From: HT1-32 sp040219025
GTDB taxonomy: Bacteria; Pseudomonadota; Alphaproteobacteria; Rhodospirillales; HT1-32
Assembly: GCA_040219025.1 (NCBI GenBank)
Contig: JAVJTE010000020.1
Location: 620,001 to 684,000 of the forward strand
Direction of reading: 5' to 3'
DNA length: 64,000 bases
Every line of letters starts with the position of its first letter. Positions within the stretch are counted from its first letter, which is position 1. Below, piece after piece: positions 16,272 to 24,779 of this stretch. The notes beneath the pieces are model-generated. The model made no database searches. It was not told the DNA's origin and was given only the letters and a program-made list of their open reading frames with translations. A program made the position numbers and the translations under genes.

Positions 16272-17558
16272 ATGTGGATCGCTATCAAATCAGCCTGGGC
16301 GCTGCTGTTCGGTATTGCCCTGATGATGATCGGCAATGGTCTTCAGGGCACCTTGCTCGGTGTTCGGGCCGGTACTGAAAACTTCGGTGAAATCATCACC
16401 GGGCTGGTGATGTCCGGCTATTATGTCGGCTTCTTCGCCGGTAGTGTCATTGTGCCGAGAGTCGTGAGCCAGGTTGGCCATATCCGGGTATTCGCGGCGC
16501 TGGCGACAATCGCCTCCTCAACCATTCTGATCCATGCCGTCTTCATCGAGCCGACACTCTGGTTTGTCATGCGGGTGCTGACCGGGTTCGCCTATGCCGG
16601 TCTGTATATCGTTTCCGAAAGCTGGCTGAACGAGGTTGCGACGAACAAGACCCGGGGCACATTGCTGTCGATCTATATGGTGATTTCCATGGGGGCGCTC
16701 GGCCTCGGCCAGTTCTTCCTCGTCGCCTCAGACCCGAACGGCTTTGTGCTGTTCATCATTATTTCCGTGCTGATCTCGCTGTCGCTGATTCCGCTGGTCA
16801 TCTCGACGGCGCGGGCCCCCGGTTTCGATAAACCGTCGCGGATCAGTCTCCGTGAAATCTATGAGGCCTGCCCGACAGGCGTGGTGGCGTCCTTCCTGAA
16901 CGGCATGGGGTTCGGTGCCATCCTGTCCCTCGGCGCGGTTTACGGACAGGGGGTCGGTTTCACGATTGCCGAAATATCGGGCTTCATGGCGGTGGTGTTT
17001 ATTGCGCCTGTTTTTGTGCTCTGGCCGATCGGTGCCCTGTCGGATCAGTTCGACCGCCGGATTGTCATTCTTGCTGTGTCACTGATCTCGGCACTGGCGG
17101 GGATCGGGCTGGCCCTGCTGACAGAAACTGCGGATTACAACTGGCTGATCTTCATGTTCGGCATCATCGGGGCGTTCTCGACACCGGTCTATTCACTGAG
17201 CATTGCCTATACCAACGACTATCTGAACTATGAACAGATGGTGGCGGCATCGGCCAAGCTCGTGCTGTTTGCCGGGGTTGGTGCGGCCCTTGGTCCGGTC
17301 AGCGTTGCCACCGCAATGAGCTGGTTCGGCAATGCCGCCTTCGGCTGGTCCATTGCGGCGATCTATCTGGTCATTGCTGTCTTCGTCCTCTACCGGATGA
17401 CGGTGCGACAGGCAATTCCCGCCTCGGAACAGACAGGATATGTCGCGATGTCCCCGCGCGGCTCGGTCATTGCCGCAGCCATGTCGGCTGAGGAAATGGA
17501 AGAGACATCGCCGGAACACCAGGCCGCCCGGGACCGGGCCGAAGCGACGACAGAATGA
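16272..17558 (+). CDS. MFS transporter
   Basis: 428 residues with about twelve membrane helices. The central loop and second half contain GALSDQFDRRIVI, an MFS motif A relative, and the N-terminal half has GYYVGFFAGSVIVPRVV and the VSESWLNEVATNKTRG segment typical of YcaD-like MFS proteins of unknown substrate. The C-terminal ~50 residues are polar and cytoplasmic (AAAMSAEEMEETSPEHQAA). It is in a short same-strand run with the next gene but with no clear functional link. Confidence 0.85.
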   Translation: MWIAIKSAWALLFGIALMMIGNGLQGTLLGVRAGTENFGEIITGLVMSGYYVGFFAGSVIVPRVVSQVGHIRVFAALATIASSTILIHAVFIEPTLWFVMRVLTGFAYAGLYIVSESWLNEVATNKTRGTLLSIYMVISMGALGLGQFFLVASDPNGFVLFIIISVLISLSLIPLVISTARAPGFDKPSRISLREIYEACPTGVVASFLNGMGFGAILSLGAVYGQGVGFTIAEISGFMAVVFIAPVFVLWPIGALSDQFDRRIVILAVSLISALAGIGLALLTETADYNWLIFMFGIIGAFSTPVYSLSIAYTNDYLNYEQMVAASAKLVLFAGVGAALGPVSVATAMSWFGNAAFGWSIAAIYLVIAVFVLYRMTVRQAIPASEQTGYVAMSPRGSVIAAAMSAEEMEETSPEHQAARDRAEATTE

Positions 17559-17602
17559 TTACCGTATCTGGACAAGCCAGCGGCCCGGACTAGACTGCCT
17601 CC

Positions 17603-18397
17603 ATGCCACGGCTCATTATCATCCTCTGCTTTCTCGCTATCTCCGGTGCCGGTGTCGCTCACACTGCGGAACAGGGAACGTTCTTCCGGGACTGTCCGAA
17701 ATGTCCGGAAATGGCGGTGATCCCCGCCGGTGAATTCATCATGGGTGACAAGGCCGGGCGACCGACCGAAAGGCCGACGGTTCGGGTGACGCTGGCAAAA
17801 CCGTTTGCCCTGTCGCGCACGGAAATCACCTGGGATCACTGGCAGGCCTGTGTTGCAGCGAAAGGCTGCGATGCAATTGACAGCGATCATGGCTGGGGCC
17901 GGGGCAAGCGGCCGGTCATCAACATGACCTTTGCGCAGGCAGAAGCCTATATCGCGTGGCTGTCGCGGATGACCGGCAAGACCTACCGCCTGCCGTCAGA
18001 GGCGGAATGGGAATATGCCGCACGGGCCGGTACACGCACCCATTACTGGTGGGGCGACGAGATCGGCAACGGGCTGGCAAACTGCCGGGAATGCGGTGCC
18101 GGTGAATACAGCGGACATAAAAGCGCACCGACCCGCAGCTTCAAACCCAATCCCTTCGGCCTGTATGAAATGCACGGTAACATCTGGGAATGGACGGCTG
18201 ATTGCTGGCATCCCAACCATGAGGGGGCAGACCCGGCGGGCAAGCCACGGGTCACCGAAAAATGCCAGCTCAAGACCATCCGTTCCGGATCCTGGTATTA
18301 TTTTTCTCCGGTCTCGAAAGCGGCCAGCCGGGCCAAGAATGATGCCCGCATGAAAAGCTACAATATCGGCATCCGCGTCGCCCGCGAGATGGATTAA
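17603..18397 (+). CDS. Secreted formylglycine-generating-enzyme-like (SUMF1 family) protein
   Basis: 264 residues with a signal peptide (IIILCFLAISGAGVAHT). The FGE-sulfatase fold is clear: MAVIPAGEFIMGD, EITWDHWQACVAAKGC, RLPSEAEWEYAARAGTRTHYWWGDE, FGLYEMHGNIWEWTADCW and SYNIGIRVARE. The two active-site cysteines of true formylglycine-generating enzymes, expected just after the RSGSW segment, are missing: this stretch reads SWYYFSPVSKAASR. No sulfatase gene is nearby. I therefore call it a family member with another function, perhaps binding or structural. Confidence 0.85.
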   Translation: MPRLIIILCFLAISGAGVAHTAEQGTFFRDCPKCPEMAVIPAGEFIMGDKAGRPTERPTVRVTLAKPFALSRTEITWDHWQACVAAKGCDAIDSDHGWGRGKRPVINMTFAQAEAYIAWLSRMTGKTYRLPSEAEWEYAARAGTRTHYWWGDEIGNGLANCRECGAGEYSGHKSAPTRSFKPNPFGLYEMHGNIWEWTADCWHPNHEGADPAGKPRVTEKCQLKTIRSGSWYYFSPVSKAASRAKNDARMKSYNIGIRVAREMD

Positions 18398-18448
18398 GCG
18401 ATCACGTTCCGAACAGACTGACGGCAACAAACCGGGAGGAAATGCGTT

Positions 18449-19123
18449 ATGACGAAACTGAAACTGTGGGGTCGTCCGTCCTCAGGCCATACCCAGGTGG
18501 TTCTTCTGGCACTTGCAGAACTGGGACGTGATTACGACCTCACCCTTGCCAGTGCAACCATGGGGCCCAGTGGTCATGTGACGAAAGGCAACAAGGCGTA
18601 CGGCGTTGTCGACACGCCGGAATATCTGGCGATGAACCCCAATGGCACGTTGCCGACCATTGATGATGACGGCTTCATCCTGTGGGAATCAAATGCAATT
18701 GTTCAGTATCTCGGCATGAGCTGCGATCCTGAGCTGTTCTATGGCAATGATCACAAGACCTTCGTCTCGGCATCCCGCTGGATGATGTGGGCGGAAGGCG
18801 TGCTGATGCCGCCGATGCATCACTATGTGAAGCATACCATCCGGTTCCCGGCGGACATGCGTGATGATGACGTGGCCAGTCAGTCCCGAGATGCCCTGAT
18901 CAAGGGGATGGCGATTGTCGACAGACAGCTGGGCCGGACCGCCTATATTGCCGGTGACAGATGGTCGATGGGCGATATTCCGATGACCATCCGGGTGCAC
19001 CGCTGGAAACTGCTGGCGATTGATGGCCCGGCCTTTGCGAATATCGAACGCTATTACGAACAGCTCCGGTCACGTCCGGCCTTCGACGCCATTGCCGACC
19101 CGAACATGCATATTGCCGGCTGA
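18449..19123 (+). CDS. Glutathione S-transferase family protein
   Basis: 224 residues from ATG 18449 (GGGAGGAAA upstream). The N-terminal thioredoxin-like domain includes KLWGRPSSGHTQVVLLALAE, MNPNGTLPTIDDDGF and the WESNAIVQYLG glutathione-binding stretch; the C-terminal domain has YIAGDRWSMGDIPMTIRVHRW. The SSGHTQ segment in place of a Ser/Cys active-site loop is usual for bacterial beta/theta-like GSTs. The substrate is unknown. Confidence 0.85.
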   Translation: MTKLKLWGRPSSGHTQVVLLALAELGRDYDLTLASATMGPSGHVTKGNKAYGVVDTPEYLAMNPNGTLPTIDDDGFILWESNAIVQYLGMSCDPELFYGNDHKTFVSASRWMMWAEGVLMPPMHHYVKHTIRFPADMRDDDVASQSRDALIKGMAIVDRQLGRTAYIAGDRWSMGDIPMTIRVHRWKLLAIDGPAFANIERYYEQLRSRPAFDAIADPNMHIAG

Positions 19124-19135
19124 CGCAGGCCGGGT

Positions 19136-19885
19136 TTATCGGTCAGGGGAGGTCGGCAGCGACTTGCCCAGAACGGTGTCGATGTAGTCCCGGAAGGCGG
19201 TGGCCAGTTCCAGCGGCTGGATCCTGATCTGATCGAACCCGGTTGCCTGGGCATGGCGGCGTTGTGCCATCCATTTCCGGAAGGGCAGACAGTAGAGATG
19301 TTCCAGGCTGCGCCGGAACTGGATGACAAAGGTCGCCCGCTGCGGCACGCCCAGGTCCTGCCAGGCGGCCAGCTGGAACAGCCGGGCCTCGCATTCCCGG
19401 TCCTCGACCGTCATTCTTGCCAGACGACCGACCCGGTGCTGGGTGCCGTGGCCGACAACTTCATGTACAATGGTCCCTGCAAGCTCATTAGCGTCGCGAT
19501 ACATCACCTGTTTGCCGAGGACGGCGACAAAGGTCAGCGGGGTCCGGCGGTCAATTTCCTCGATGCCGGTTTCTGTCTGGAACCGGGCCAGCCGGTTTTC
19601 GGTAAGGGTGCTTTCAGCATGTTGCGGATCATAGATCAGTACAACCGTGCCGACTTCCTTCAGCCGGTCGATCAGCCGGGCATTCAGGGGTGATTTTCGA
19701 TAAATCAGATCCAGCGCCACGCGGATTTTTTTAATCGCATCAGCCGGCGGGACGACCCGGTCGAGCCTCTCTGCGCCGGGGGCCACCAGCAGGGTCATGC
19801 CACGATAGGCATCCGCCGCAACGGCAGGGCCGGTGCTGAATATGAGGGCGATGAACAGCATCGCCCGCCTGATCGTGACCCTCAT
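19136..19885 (-). CDS. Secreted protein with HEXXGH metallopeptidase-like motif
   Basis: 249 residues with a signal peptide ending around AVAADAY. Residues 141-146 read HEVVGH, matching the HEXXGH zinc motif known from M49 dipeptidyl peptidase III rather than the usual HEXXH. It is followed by acidic residues E161, E164 and E166 in VEDRECEARLF, one of which could be a third zinc ligand. The protein is far smaller than M49 enzymes, so homology is not claimed. I infer a possible periplasmic zinc hydrolase of an unnamed family. It is convergent with the upstream GST. Confidence 0.6.
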   Translation of the reverse strand: MRVTIRRAMLFIALIFSTGPAVAADAYRGMTLLVAPGAERLDRVVPPADAIKKIRVALDLIYRKSPLNARLIDRLKEVGTVVLIYDPQHAESTLTENRLARFQTETGIEEIDRRTPLTFVAVLGKQVMYRDANELAGTIVHEVVGHGTQHRVGRLARMTVEDRECEARLFQLAAWQDLGVPQRATFVIQFRRSLEHLYCLPFRKWMAQRRHAQATGFDQIRIQPLELATAFRDYIDTVLGKSLPTSPDR

Positions 19886-19940
19886 GACCCGTCCACGCCC
19901 TGTACCCGATGGCTGACAATATCAGGCGGCGCAAGCTTCG

Positions 19941-20921
19941 TCAGCCGTCATAGCATCCGGCGATGCGGGCACGCTGGCGCACCAGCCCGAGGATACGGTC
20001 GATGGTCGGGGTGGCAATTCCGGTGAGGCGCCCCAGTTCCGAGACCGCACCGACAATGGCATCGATTTCCATCGGGCGACCGGCTTCGAGGTCCTGCAGC
20101 ATGGAGGTCTTGTGCGCACCGACATCACCGCCCCAGCTGATCCGCGTATCCACATCGACCGGAAACTTGATCCCCAGTTCGGTCGCCACGGTCTGCGATT
20201 CCACCATGATCTCGCGGATAACCGGCACCGTGTCCGGGTCACTGGCGAGGATGTCCAGTGTTGCATGGGTCAGCACGCTGATCGGGTTGAAGGACAGATT
20301 GCCCCACAGCTTGACCCAGATATCGTCACGGATACGGGTGCGGGGCGGAGATTTGAACCCGGCATTCATCATGATCTTTGACAGCTCCCGGATCCGGTCC
20401 GACCGGCTGCCATCCGGCTCGCCGATCTGGAACCGGTTGCCCTTCACATGCCGGATGACGCCCGGTTCGATGATGTCACAGGCCGGATAGACGACACAGC
20501 CGATGGCCCGGGCCGGGTCCATATGTTTCCAGACCGACCCGTCCGGATCGACGCTGGTTACCCTTGTGCCGTCATATTTCCCCCCCTCCCTGTAGAAATA
20601 CCAGTAGGGGATGCCGTTCTGGGCGGTGACGATCATTGTGTCGTCATGCAGCAACGGCGCGACGGTCGGCGCAATCTTCGGCAGGGAATGGGCTTTCAGG
20701 CCGATGATGACCACATCCTGCGGTCCGGCTTCTGCCGGGTCATCGGTACAGGCGGGGTGGCAGACATGTTCCTCACCCTCGCTCAGCAGCTTCAGCCCGT
20801 TGGCTTTCATGGCGGCGAGATGCGGACCGCGGGCGATCAGCGTTACATCCTCACCGGCCATGGAAAGGCCGGCCCCGAGATAGCCGCCGATTGCGCCGGC
20901 ACCGTAGATACAGATTTTCAT
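19941..20921 (-). CDS. 2-dehydropantoate 2-reductase family protein
   Basis: 326 residues. The N-terminal Rossmann nucleotide loop is GAGAIGGYLGAGLS. The motifs IIGLKAH, TAQNGIPYWY and KLWGNLSFNPISVLTHAT match the ApbA/PanE ketopantoate reductase family, which makes pantoate for coenzyme A using NADPH. Many family members act on other 2-oxo acids, so panE is only probable. Its ATG overlaps the stop of the acyl-CoA ligase gene by four bases (ATGA), which suggests a shared catabolic pathway rather than pantothenate synthesis. Confidence 0.85.
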   Translation of the reverse strand: MKICIYGAGAIGGYLGAGLSMAGEDVTLIARGPHLAAMKANGLKLLSEGEEHVCHPACTDDPAEAGPQDVVIIGLKAHSLPKIAPTVAPLLHDDTMIVTAQNGIPYWYFYREGGKYDGTRVTSVDPDGSVWKHMDPARAIGCVVYPACDIIEPGVIRHVKGNRFQIGEPDGSRSDRIRELSKIMMNAGFKSPPRTRIRDDIWVKLWGNLSFNPISVLTHATLDILASDPDTVPVIREIMVESQTVATELGIKFPVDVDTRISWGGDVGAHKTSMLQDLEAGRPMEIDAIVGAVSELGRLTGIATPTIDRILGLVRQRARIAGCYDG

Positions 20922-22432
20922 GAGGTCAGCCCCAGCTTGTCTGCCAGCCCGATGCGCTGGAGCTTGCCTGTCGCGCCCTTTGGTATCTCGTCGAGGAAGA
21001 CGATTTTCTTCGGCACCTTGAAATCCGCCAGCCGGTTCGCGGCAAATTCCCGGATCTGGGGTTCGGTGGCGATGCCGCCGTCACGCAGCACGATGGCTGC
21101 GGCGACTTCTTCCCCCAGCTTGTCATGGGGCAGGGCAAAGGTGACGGCCTGTGCCACGGCGGGATGATCCATCAGCACCTCGTCCACTTCCCGGGGCGAG
21201 ACCTTTTCGCCACCCCGGTTGATGATTTCCTTCAGCCGTCCGGTAATCCGCAGATACCCCTCCTCGTCGAGAACACCCTGGTCGCCGGTCCGGAACCAGC
21301 CATCGGTGAAGGCCTCGGCGTTTGCCGCGGGATTGTTGCGATAACCACCGAATACATTCTCGCCACGGATGACGACCTCGCCGGTCTCGCCGGTGCCGAG
21401 CCGTTTCCCGTCCGGTGACATGATGCTGACCTCGGGCCCGGCCTGCTGGCCAACGCTGCCGGGTTTGCGGTCTTTCGGCGGCAGCGGGTTGGCGGCCATC
21501 TGGTGGGCGGCTTCGGTCATGCCATAGGCTTCGATGACCGGCGCACCGAAAGTTTCCTCAAGCGCCGCCATCACCTGCGGTGGCAGCGAGGCTGATGACG
21601 AGCGGATGAAGCGGAGTGGCGAGGCCTTGATGCTGTCCGGATTGCGCGCCGCCCGTGACAGGATGGCCTGATGCATGGTCGGCACGGCGGTGTACCAGGT
21701 GGGATGCGCCTCATCCATCCAGCTGAAGAAACGCAGCGCATTGAAGCCGGGGCTGCAGAAAATCGAGGCTCCGGCGGAAAGCGAAGACAGCACGGCGGCA
21801 ATCAGCCCGTGGATATGGAACAGGGGCATCACGTTCAGGCAGCGGTCGGCACTGCTCAGGCTCAGGCTGGTGGCGACATTGCTGGCAGAGGCGCAGATAT
21901 TGCGCTGGGACAGGGGGACAATCTTTGGCCGCGATGTCGTGCCGGATGTATGCAGCACCAGCGCGATGGCATCGGCATCCTGCGGGCCATCGGTGCGGGC
22001 CGGACCGGCGGGGGTGCCGCTCAGGGTGAAGTCGCCGGCGGCAGTGCCGGGCGTGAGCTCGATGATGGCAATCCCGAGCTTTACGGCAACATCCCGCGCC
22101 GGTGTCTCGTCGCCGCTCTGGACGACCAGTGCCCGGGCTTCCAGATCCTGCAGATAGAAGTCGAATTCTTCCTCCCGGTAGGCGGGGTTCAGGGGTGCGG
22201 TGGTCACAGCGGCTGCCATGGCGACGAAGGCAGTGGCCATTTCCGGCCCGTTCGGCAGCACGATGGCAACTGCGTCACCATGACCCAGACCGAGGCTGTT
22301 CAGGGCACCGGTTGTGCGTTCGACCAGTTCGCGCAGACCGAGATAACCGAGGGCCGGACGGTCGGGGGCAGAGATGGCATCGGCGTCGTCGCGGGCCGGG
22401 CTCAGCAGGTCATGAATGGTTCTGGCGGACAT
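20918..22432 (-). CDS. Acyl-CoA synthetase / AMP-dependent ligase
   Basis: About 504 residues from ATG 22432 (AAGGAAA ribosome site). The AMP-binding motif is LHTSGTTSRPKIVPLSQRN; AYGMTEAAHQMAANPL, GEVVIRGENVFGGY, WFRTGDQGVLDEEGYLRI and the catalytic-lysine region KGATGKLQRI complete the family signature. The sequence type is like oxalate-CoA ligase or short/medium acyl-CoA ligases. The gene overlaps the downstream 2-dehydropantoate reductase-like gene, so the two are translated together. Confidence 0.88.
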   Translation of the reverse strand: MSARTIHDLLSPARDDADAISAPDRPALGYLGLRELVERTTGALNSLGLGHGDAVAIVLPNGPEMATAFVAMAAAVTTAPLNPAYREEEFDFYLQDLEARALVVQSGDETPARDVAVKLGIAIIELTPGTAAGDFTLSGTPAGPARTDGPQDADAIALVLHTSGTTSRPKIVPLSQRNICASASNVATSLSLSSADRCLNVMPLFHIHGLIAAVLSSLSAGASIFCSPGFNALRFFSWMDEAHPTWYTAVPTMHQAILSRAARNPDSIKASPLRFIRSSSASLPPQVMAALEETFGAPVIEAYGMTEAAHQMAANPLPPKDRKPGSVGQQAGPEVSIMSPDGKRLGTGETGEVVIRGENVFGGYRNNPAANAEAFTDGWFRTGDQGVLDEEGYLRITGRLKEIINRGGEKVSPREVDEVLMDHPAVAQAVTFALPHDKLGEEVAAAIVLRDGGIATEPQIREFAANRLADFKVPKKIVFLDEIPKGATGKLQRIGLADKLGLTS

Positions 22433-22586
22433 CGGCGTTTCCTTTTCCCTGTTCCCGGGATGGTCACCTGTCACCGGCGTTGCGTCAATGGCTGGACGTC
22501 CGGTTCAGGCTAATCCTTGCCGTGCTTTCCGTGGAACGGTAAAACCCGGGCCATATCCCATACTCATTATGCTTCCAAGGACGCTT

Positions 22587-23378
22587 ATGGTTCCGCAACC
22601 CCGTGTCATCGGCTATATCAACTGGCTTGGTCTCTGGACCCTTTATATGAAGGAAGTCCGGCGTTTTACCTCGGTCTATACCCAGACCCTGATGGCACCG
22701 ATTGTCACCACATTGCTGTTTCTGACGATCTTCTGGCTGGCGCTGGGCGGTGCGGTGCGTGAAGTCGGCGGCGTTCCTTTTCTGGCCTTTCTGGCACCGG
22801 GTCTGGTGATGATGGCTATCGCCCAGAACGCCTTTGCCAATACCTCCTCGTCTTTTGTGATCTCGAAAATCCAGGGTAATATCGTCGATGTGCTGATGCC
22901 GCCGCTGGGGGCAGGGGAACTGCTCACCGCCTTTGCCCTGGGCGGCATGACCCGTGGTCTGTGCGTCGGGATTGTTGTGCTGCTGGCGATGGCCTTTGTA
23001 GCTCCGATCGGGATCGACAACCTGTTCCTGATTATCTTCCATGCTGCGGCGGCCTCGCTGCTGCTGTCGCTGCTCGGCATACTTGGCGGCATCTGGGCAG
23101 AGAAGTTTGATCATATCGCGGCGGTGACCAACTTCGTCGTCACGCCACTCAGCTTCCTGTCCGGCACGTTCTATTCAATCGAGCGCCTGCCCGCGACGGT
23201 GCAGACCATCGCCCATTTCAATCCGTTCTTCTATATGATCGACGGCTTCCGGGCCGGGTTCATCGGTCGTTCCGATACCGACCCGGCGCTGGGTGTGGCG
23301 GTGATGCTGGGGGTGGATCTGCTGCTCTGGGGACTCTGCTACCGCCTGCTCCGGCGCGGCTACAAGCTGAAAGCCTGA
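22587..23378 (+). CDS. ABC-2 type transporter permease
   Basis: 263 residues from ATG 22587 (AAGGACG just upstream). Six membrane helices with TLYMKEVRRFTSVYTQTL at the N-terminus, and SFLSGTFYSIERLPATVQ plus FNPFFYMIDGFRAGFIG, the hallmarks of ABC-2 permeases. Such proteins export drugs, lipids or polysaccharides. A second homologous permease follows three bases downstream, but no ATPase gene is present in the window. Confidence 0.85.
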   Translation: MVPQPRVIGYINWLGLWTLYMKEVRRFTSVYTQTLMAPIVTTLLFLTIFWLALGGAVREVGGVPFLAFLAPGLVMMAIAQNAFANTSSSFVISKIQGNIVDVLMPPLGAGELLTAFALGGMTRGLCVGIVVLLAMAFVAPIGIDNLFLIIFHAAAASLLLSLLGILGGIWAEKFDHIAAVTNFVVTPLSFLSGTFYSIERLPATVQTIAHFNPFFYMIDGFRAGFIGRSDTDPALGVAVMLGVDLLLWGLCYRLLRRGYKLKA

Positions 23379-23381
23379 CCG

Positions 23382-24167
23382 GTGCAGGTTCGCAGCGTCG
23401 GGCTCGTCAACTGGATGGGTATTGCGACGCTGGTCCGCCGTGAATGGCTGCGGATGCTCGATATCTACAAGATCACGCTGCTGGCCCCGGCTGTGACTGC
23501 CCTGCTGATGCTGGCGGTCTTCGGTCTTATCCTGGGTGATGTGCGCGAGACCATCGGCGGTGTCCCGGCGATCCTGTTCGTGGCACCGGGGCTGGTTGCC
23601 TATGCCATGATGGAGCGGACATTCGAGGATTCCTCGATCTCCCTGATGTTCGACAAGATGGAGGGCATTATCGGCGATGTGCTGGTCCCGCCGATGGGGC
23701 CGGGCGAGCTGATTGCGGGTTATCTGCTGTCGGGCATCAGTAACGGCCTGCTGAACCTTGCCATGGTGGGCAGTGTGGTCTGGCTCTGCTCACCGATGAC
23801 TGTCGAGGCGCCGCTGCGTCTGCTGCTGTTCGTCCCGGCGATCCTGCTGCTGCTGGCGTCGCTTGGCATGGTGCTCGGCATCTTCGCCCGGAAATGGGAC
23901 CAGTGGCAGGCGGTAGAGACTTTTGCCTTCATGCCGCTGACCTATCTCTCCGGCATGTTCTTCACCGCCGACCGTCTGCCGGAAGGGTTGCGCTGGATTG
24001 TCGAGATCAACCCGCTCTATTACGCCATCGACGGTATGCGCGGCGGCTTCCTCGGCCAGTCAGAGGTCGAACCGGTTTTTGGTTTCAGCGTGGTGATGGG
24101 ATCTGCCCTGACGGTAACTGCCGCCGTCTGGCTGATGTTCCGGTCGGGATATCGTCTGAAGGATTGA
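23382..24167 (+). CDS. ABC-2 type transporter permease, paralog of preceding gene
   Basis: 261 residues from GTG 23382. The layout matches the gene before it: VRREWLRMLDIYKITL at the N-terminus, TYLSGMFFTADRLPEGLR and INPLYYAIDGMRGGFLG near the C-terminus. The two probably form a heterodimeric channel that uses an ATPase encoded elsewhere. Confidence 0.83.
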   Translation: MQVRSVGLVNWMGIATLVRREWLRMLDIYKITLLAPAVTALLMLAVFGLILGDVRETIGGVPAILFVAPGLVAYAMMERTFEDSSISLMFDKMEGIIGDVLVPPMGPGELIAGYLLSGISNGLLNLAMVGSVVWLCSPMTVEAPLRLLLFVPAILLLLASLGMVLGIFARKWDQWQAVETFAFMPLTYLSGMFFTADRLPEGLRWIVEINPLYYAIDGMRGGFLGQSEVEPVFGFSVVMGSALTVTAAVWLMFRSGYRLKD

Positions 24168-24255
24168 GGGCGTCCTTTTCCGCCTCCATTGCGCCTTCAC
24201 TCTTTCCCCTCCTCATCCCGAACCCGTTTGGCGATCACCCGTCGACTATCTCCGC

Positions 24256-24385
24256 TGTCATCCCGGACCTCGATCCGGGACCCGGCCGCGAGCCGGTACA
24301 CCACCACGGCTGGGTCCCGCCTTCTGGCGGGATGACATGGAGAGGCGTTTGCCGAGAGAGGTCCTGAAACGAGTTCAGGACGAGG
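24256..24385. repeat. Extragenic palindromic repeat element
   Basis: TGTCATCCCGG (from 24256) is mirrored by the CGGGATGACA-type end at 24337. Inside are TCCCGGA/TCCGGGA and GGGACCC/GGGTCCC dyads, and next to it TCCTGAA (24362-24368) pairs with TTCAGGA (24374-24380). This CATCCCGG and CCTGAA-TTCAGG style is familiar from dispersed intergenic repeats of alphaproteobacteria. A minus-strand frame across it reads LVLNSFQDL and IPPEGGTQ, a known by-product of such repeats, not a gene. The rest of 24168-24428 holds nothing else. Confidence 0.7.
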
Positions 24386-24428
24386 TGGATAATTACAAAG
24401 GCAGAGCGGGCAGGGTGATCAGCAGGCC

Positions 24429-24713
24429 TCAGCCCTCTGCCGCTGCCATGCAGTCGCGCCACATATGGTCGGCGCGGCCGCGTTCGCGTTCTTCCTGATC
24501 ATAGACCTTGTCGATCTCGGCTTGCCAGACCTCGCGTTCGTAGTCGGTGTCGGCGGCCTTCAGGCTTTCGCGGTAGATGTCTTCCGCAGAGCTGCGGTTG
24601 GTCTCGATCTCGTTGAGCAGGGTATCCAGTGCCGTCCGGCATTCCTCCGGCGTGACCGCCATCGCCGGGGCGGTGGTGAGCAGCAGAACAGGCAGGACAA
24701 GCAGCAGGCGCAT
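24429..24713 (-). CDS. Small secreted hypothetical protein
   Basis: 94 residues from ATG 24713 with a signal peptide (LLLVLPVLLLTTAPAMA). The mature part is a highly charged helical protein with two cysteines near its ends (EECRTALDTLL and MWRDCMAAAEG), which could form one disulfide. The family is not recognised. It lies between the palindromic repeat and the leuB terminator on the leu-operon strand, but it is separated from leuB by a hairpin. Confidence 0.65.
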   Translation of the reverse strand: MRLLLVLPVLLLTTAPAMAVTPEECRTALDTLLNEIETNRSSAEDIYRESLKAADTDYEREVWQAEIDKVYDQEERERGRADHMWRDCMAAAEG

Positions 24714-24738
24714 GGTGCAGATACCGGACAAGGAATGT

Positions 24739-24767
24739 TTCCCTCCCGGATCATCTCCGGGAGGGAA
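24739..24767 (-). terminator. Terminator after leuB
   Basis: TTCCCTCCCGGA (24739-24750) pairs perfectly with TCCGGGAGGGAA (24756-24767). It lies directly 3' of leuB on the minus strand and probably ends the leu operon. Confidence 0.75.
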
Positions 24768-24779
24768 GAATAGTGACCG

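Noticed and set aside
24256..24385. CRISPR array
   Set aside because: The dyads are irregular and nested with no uniform repeat-spacer spacing, and no cas gene is in the window.
24235..24462. Minus-strand frame with IPPEGGTQ and NSFQDL strings
   Set aside because: It is the translation of a palindromic intergenic repeat, not a gene.
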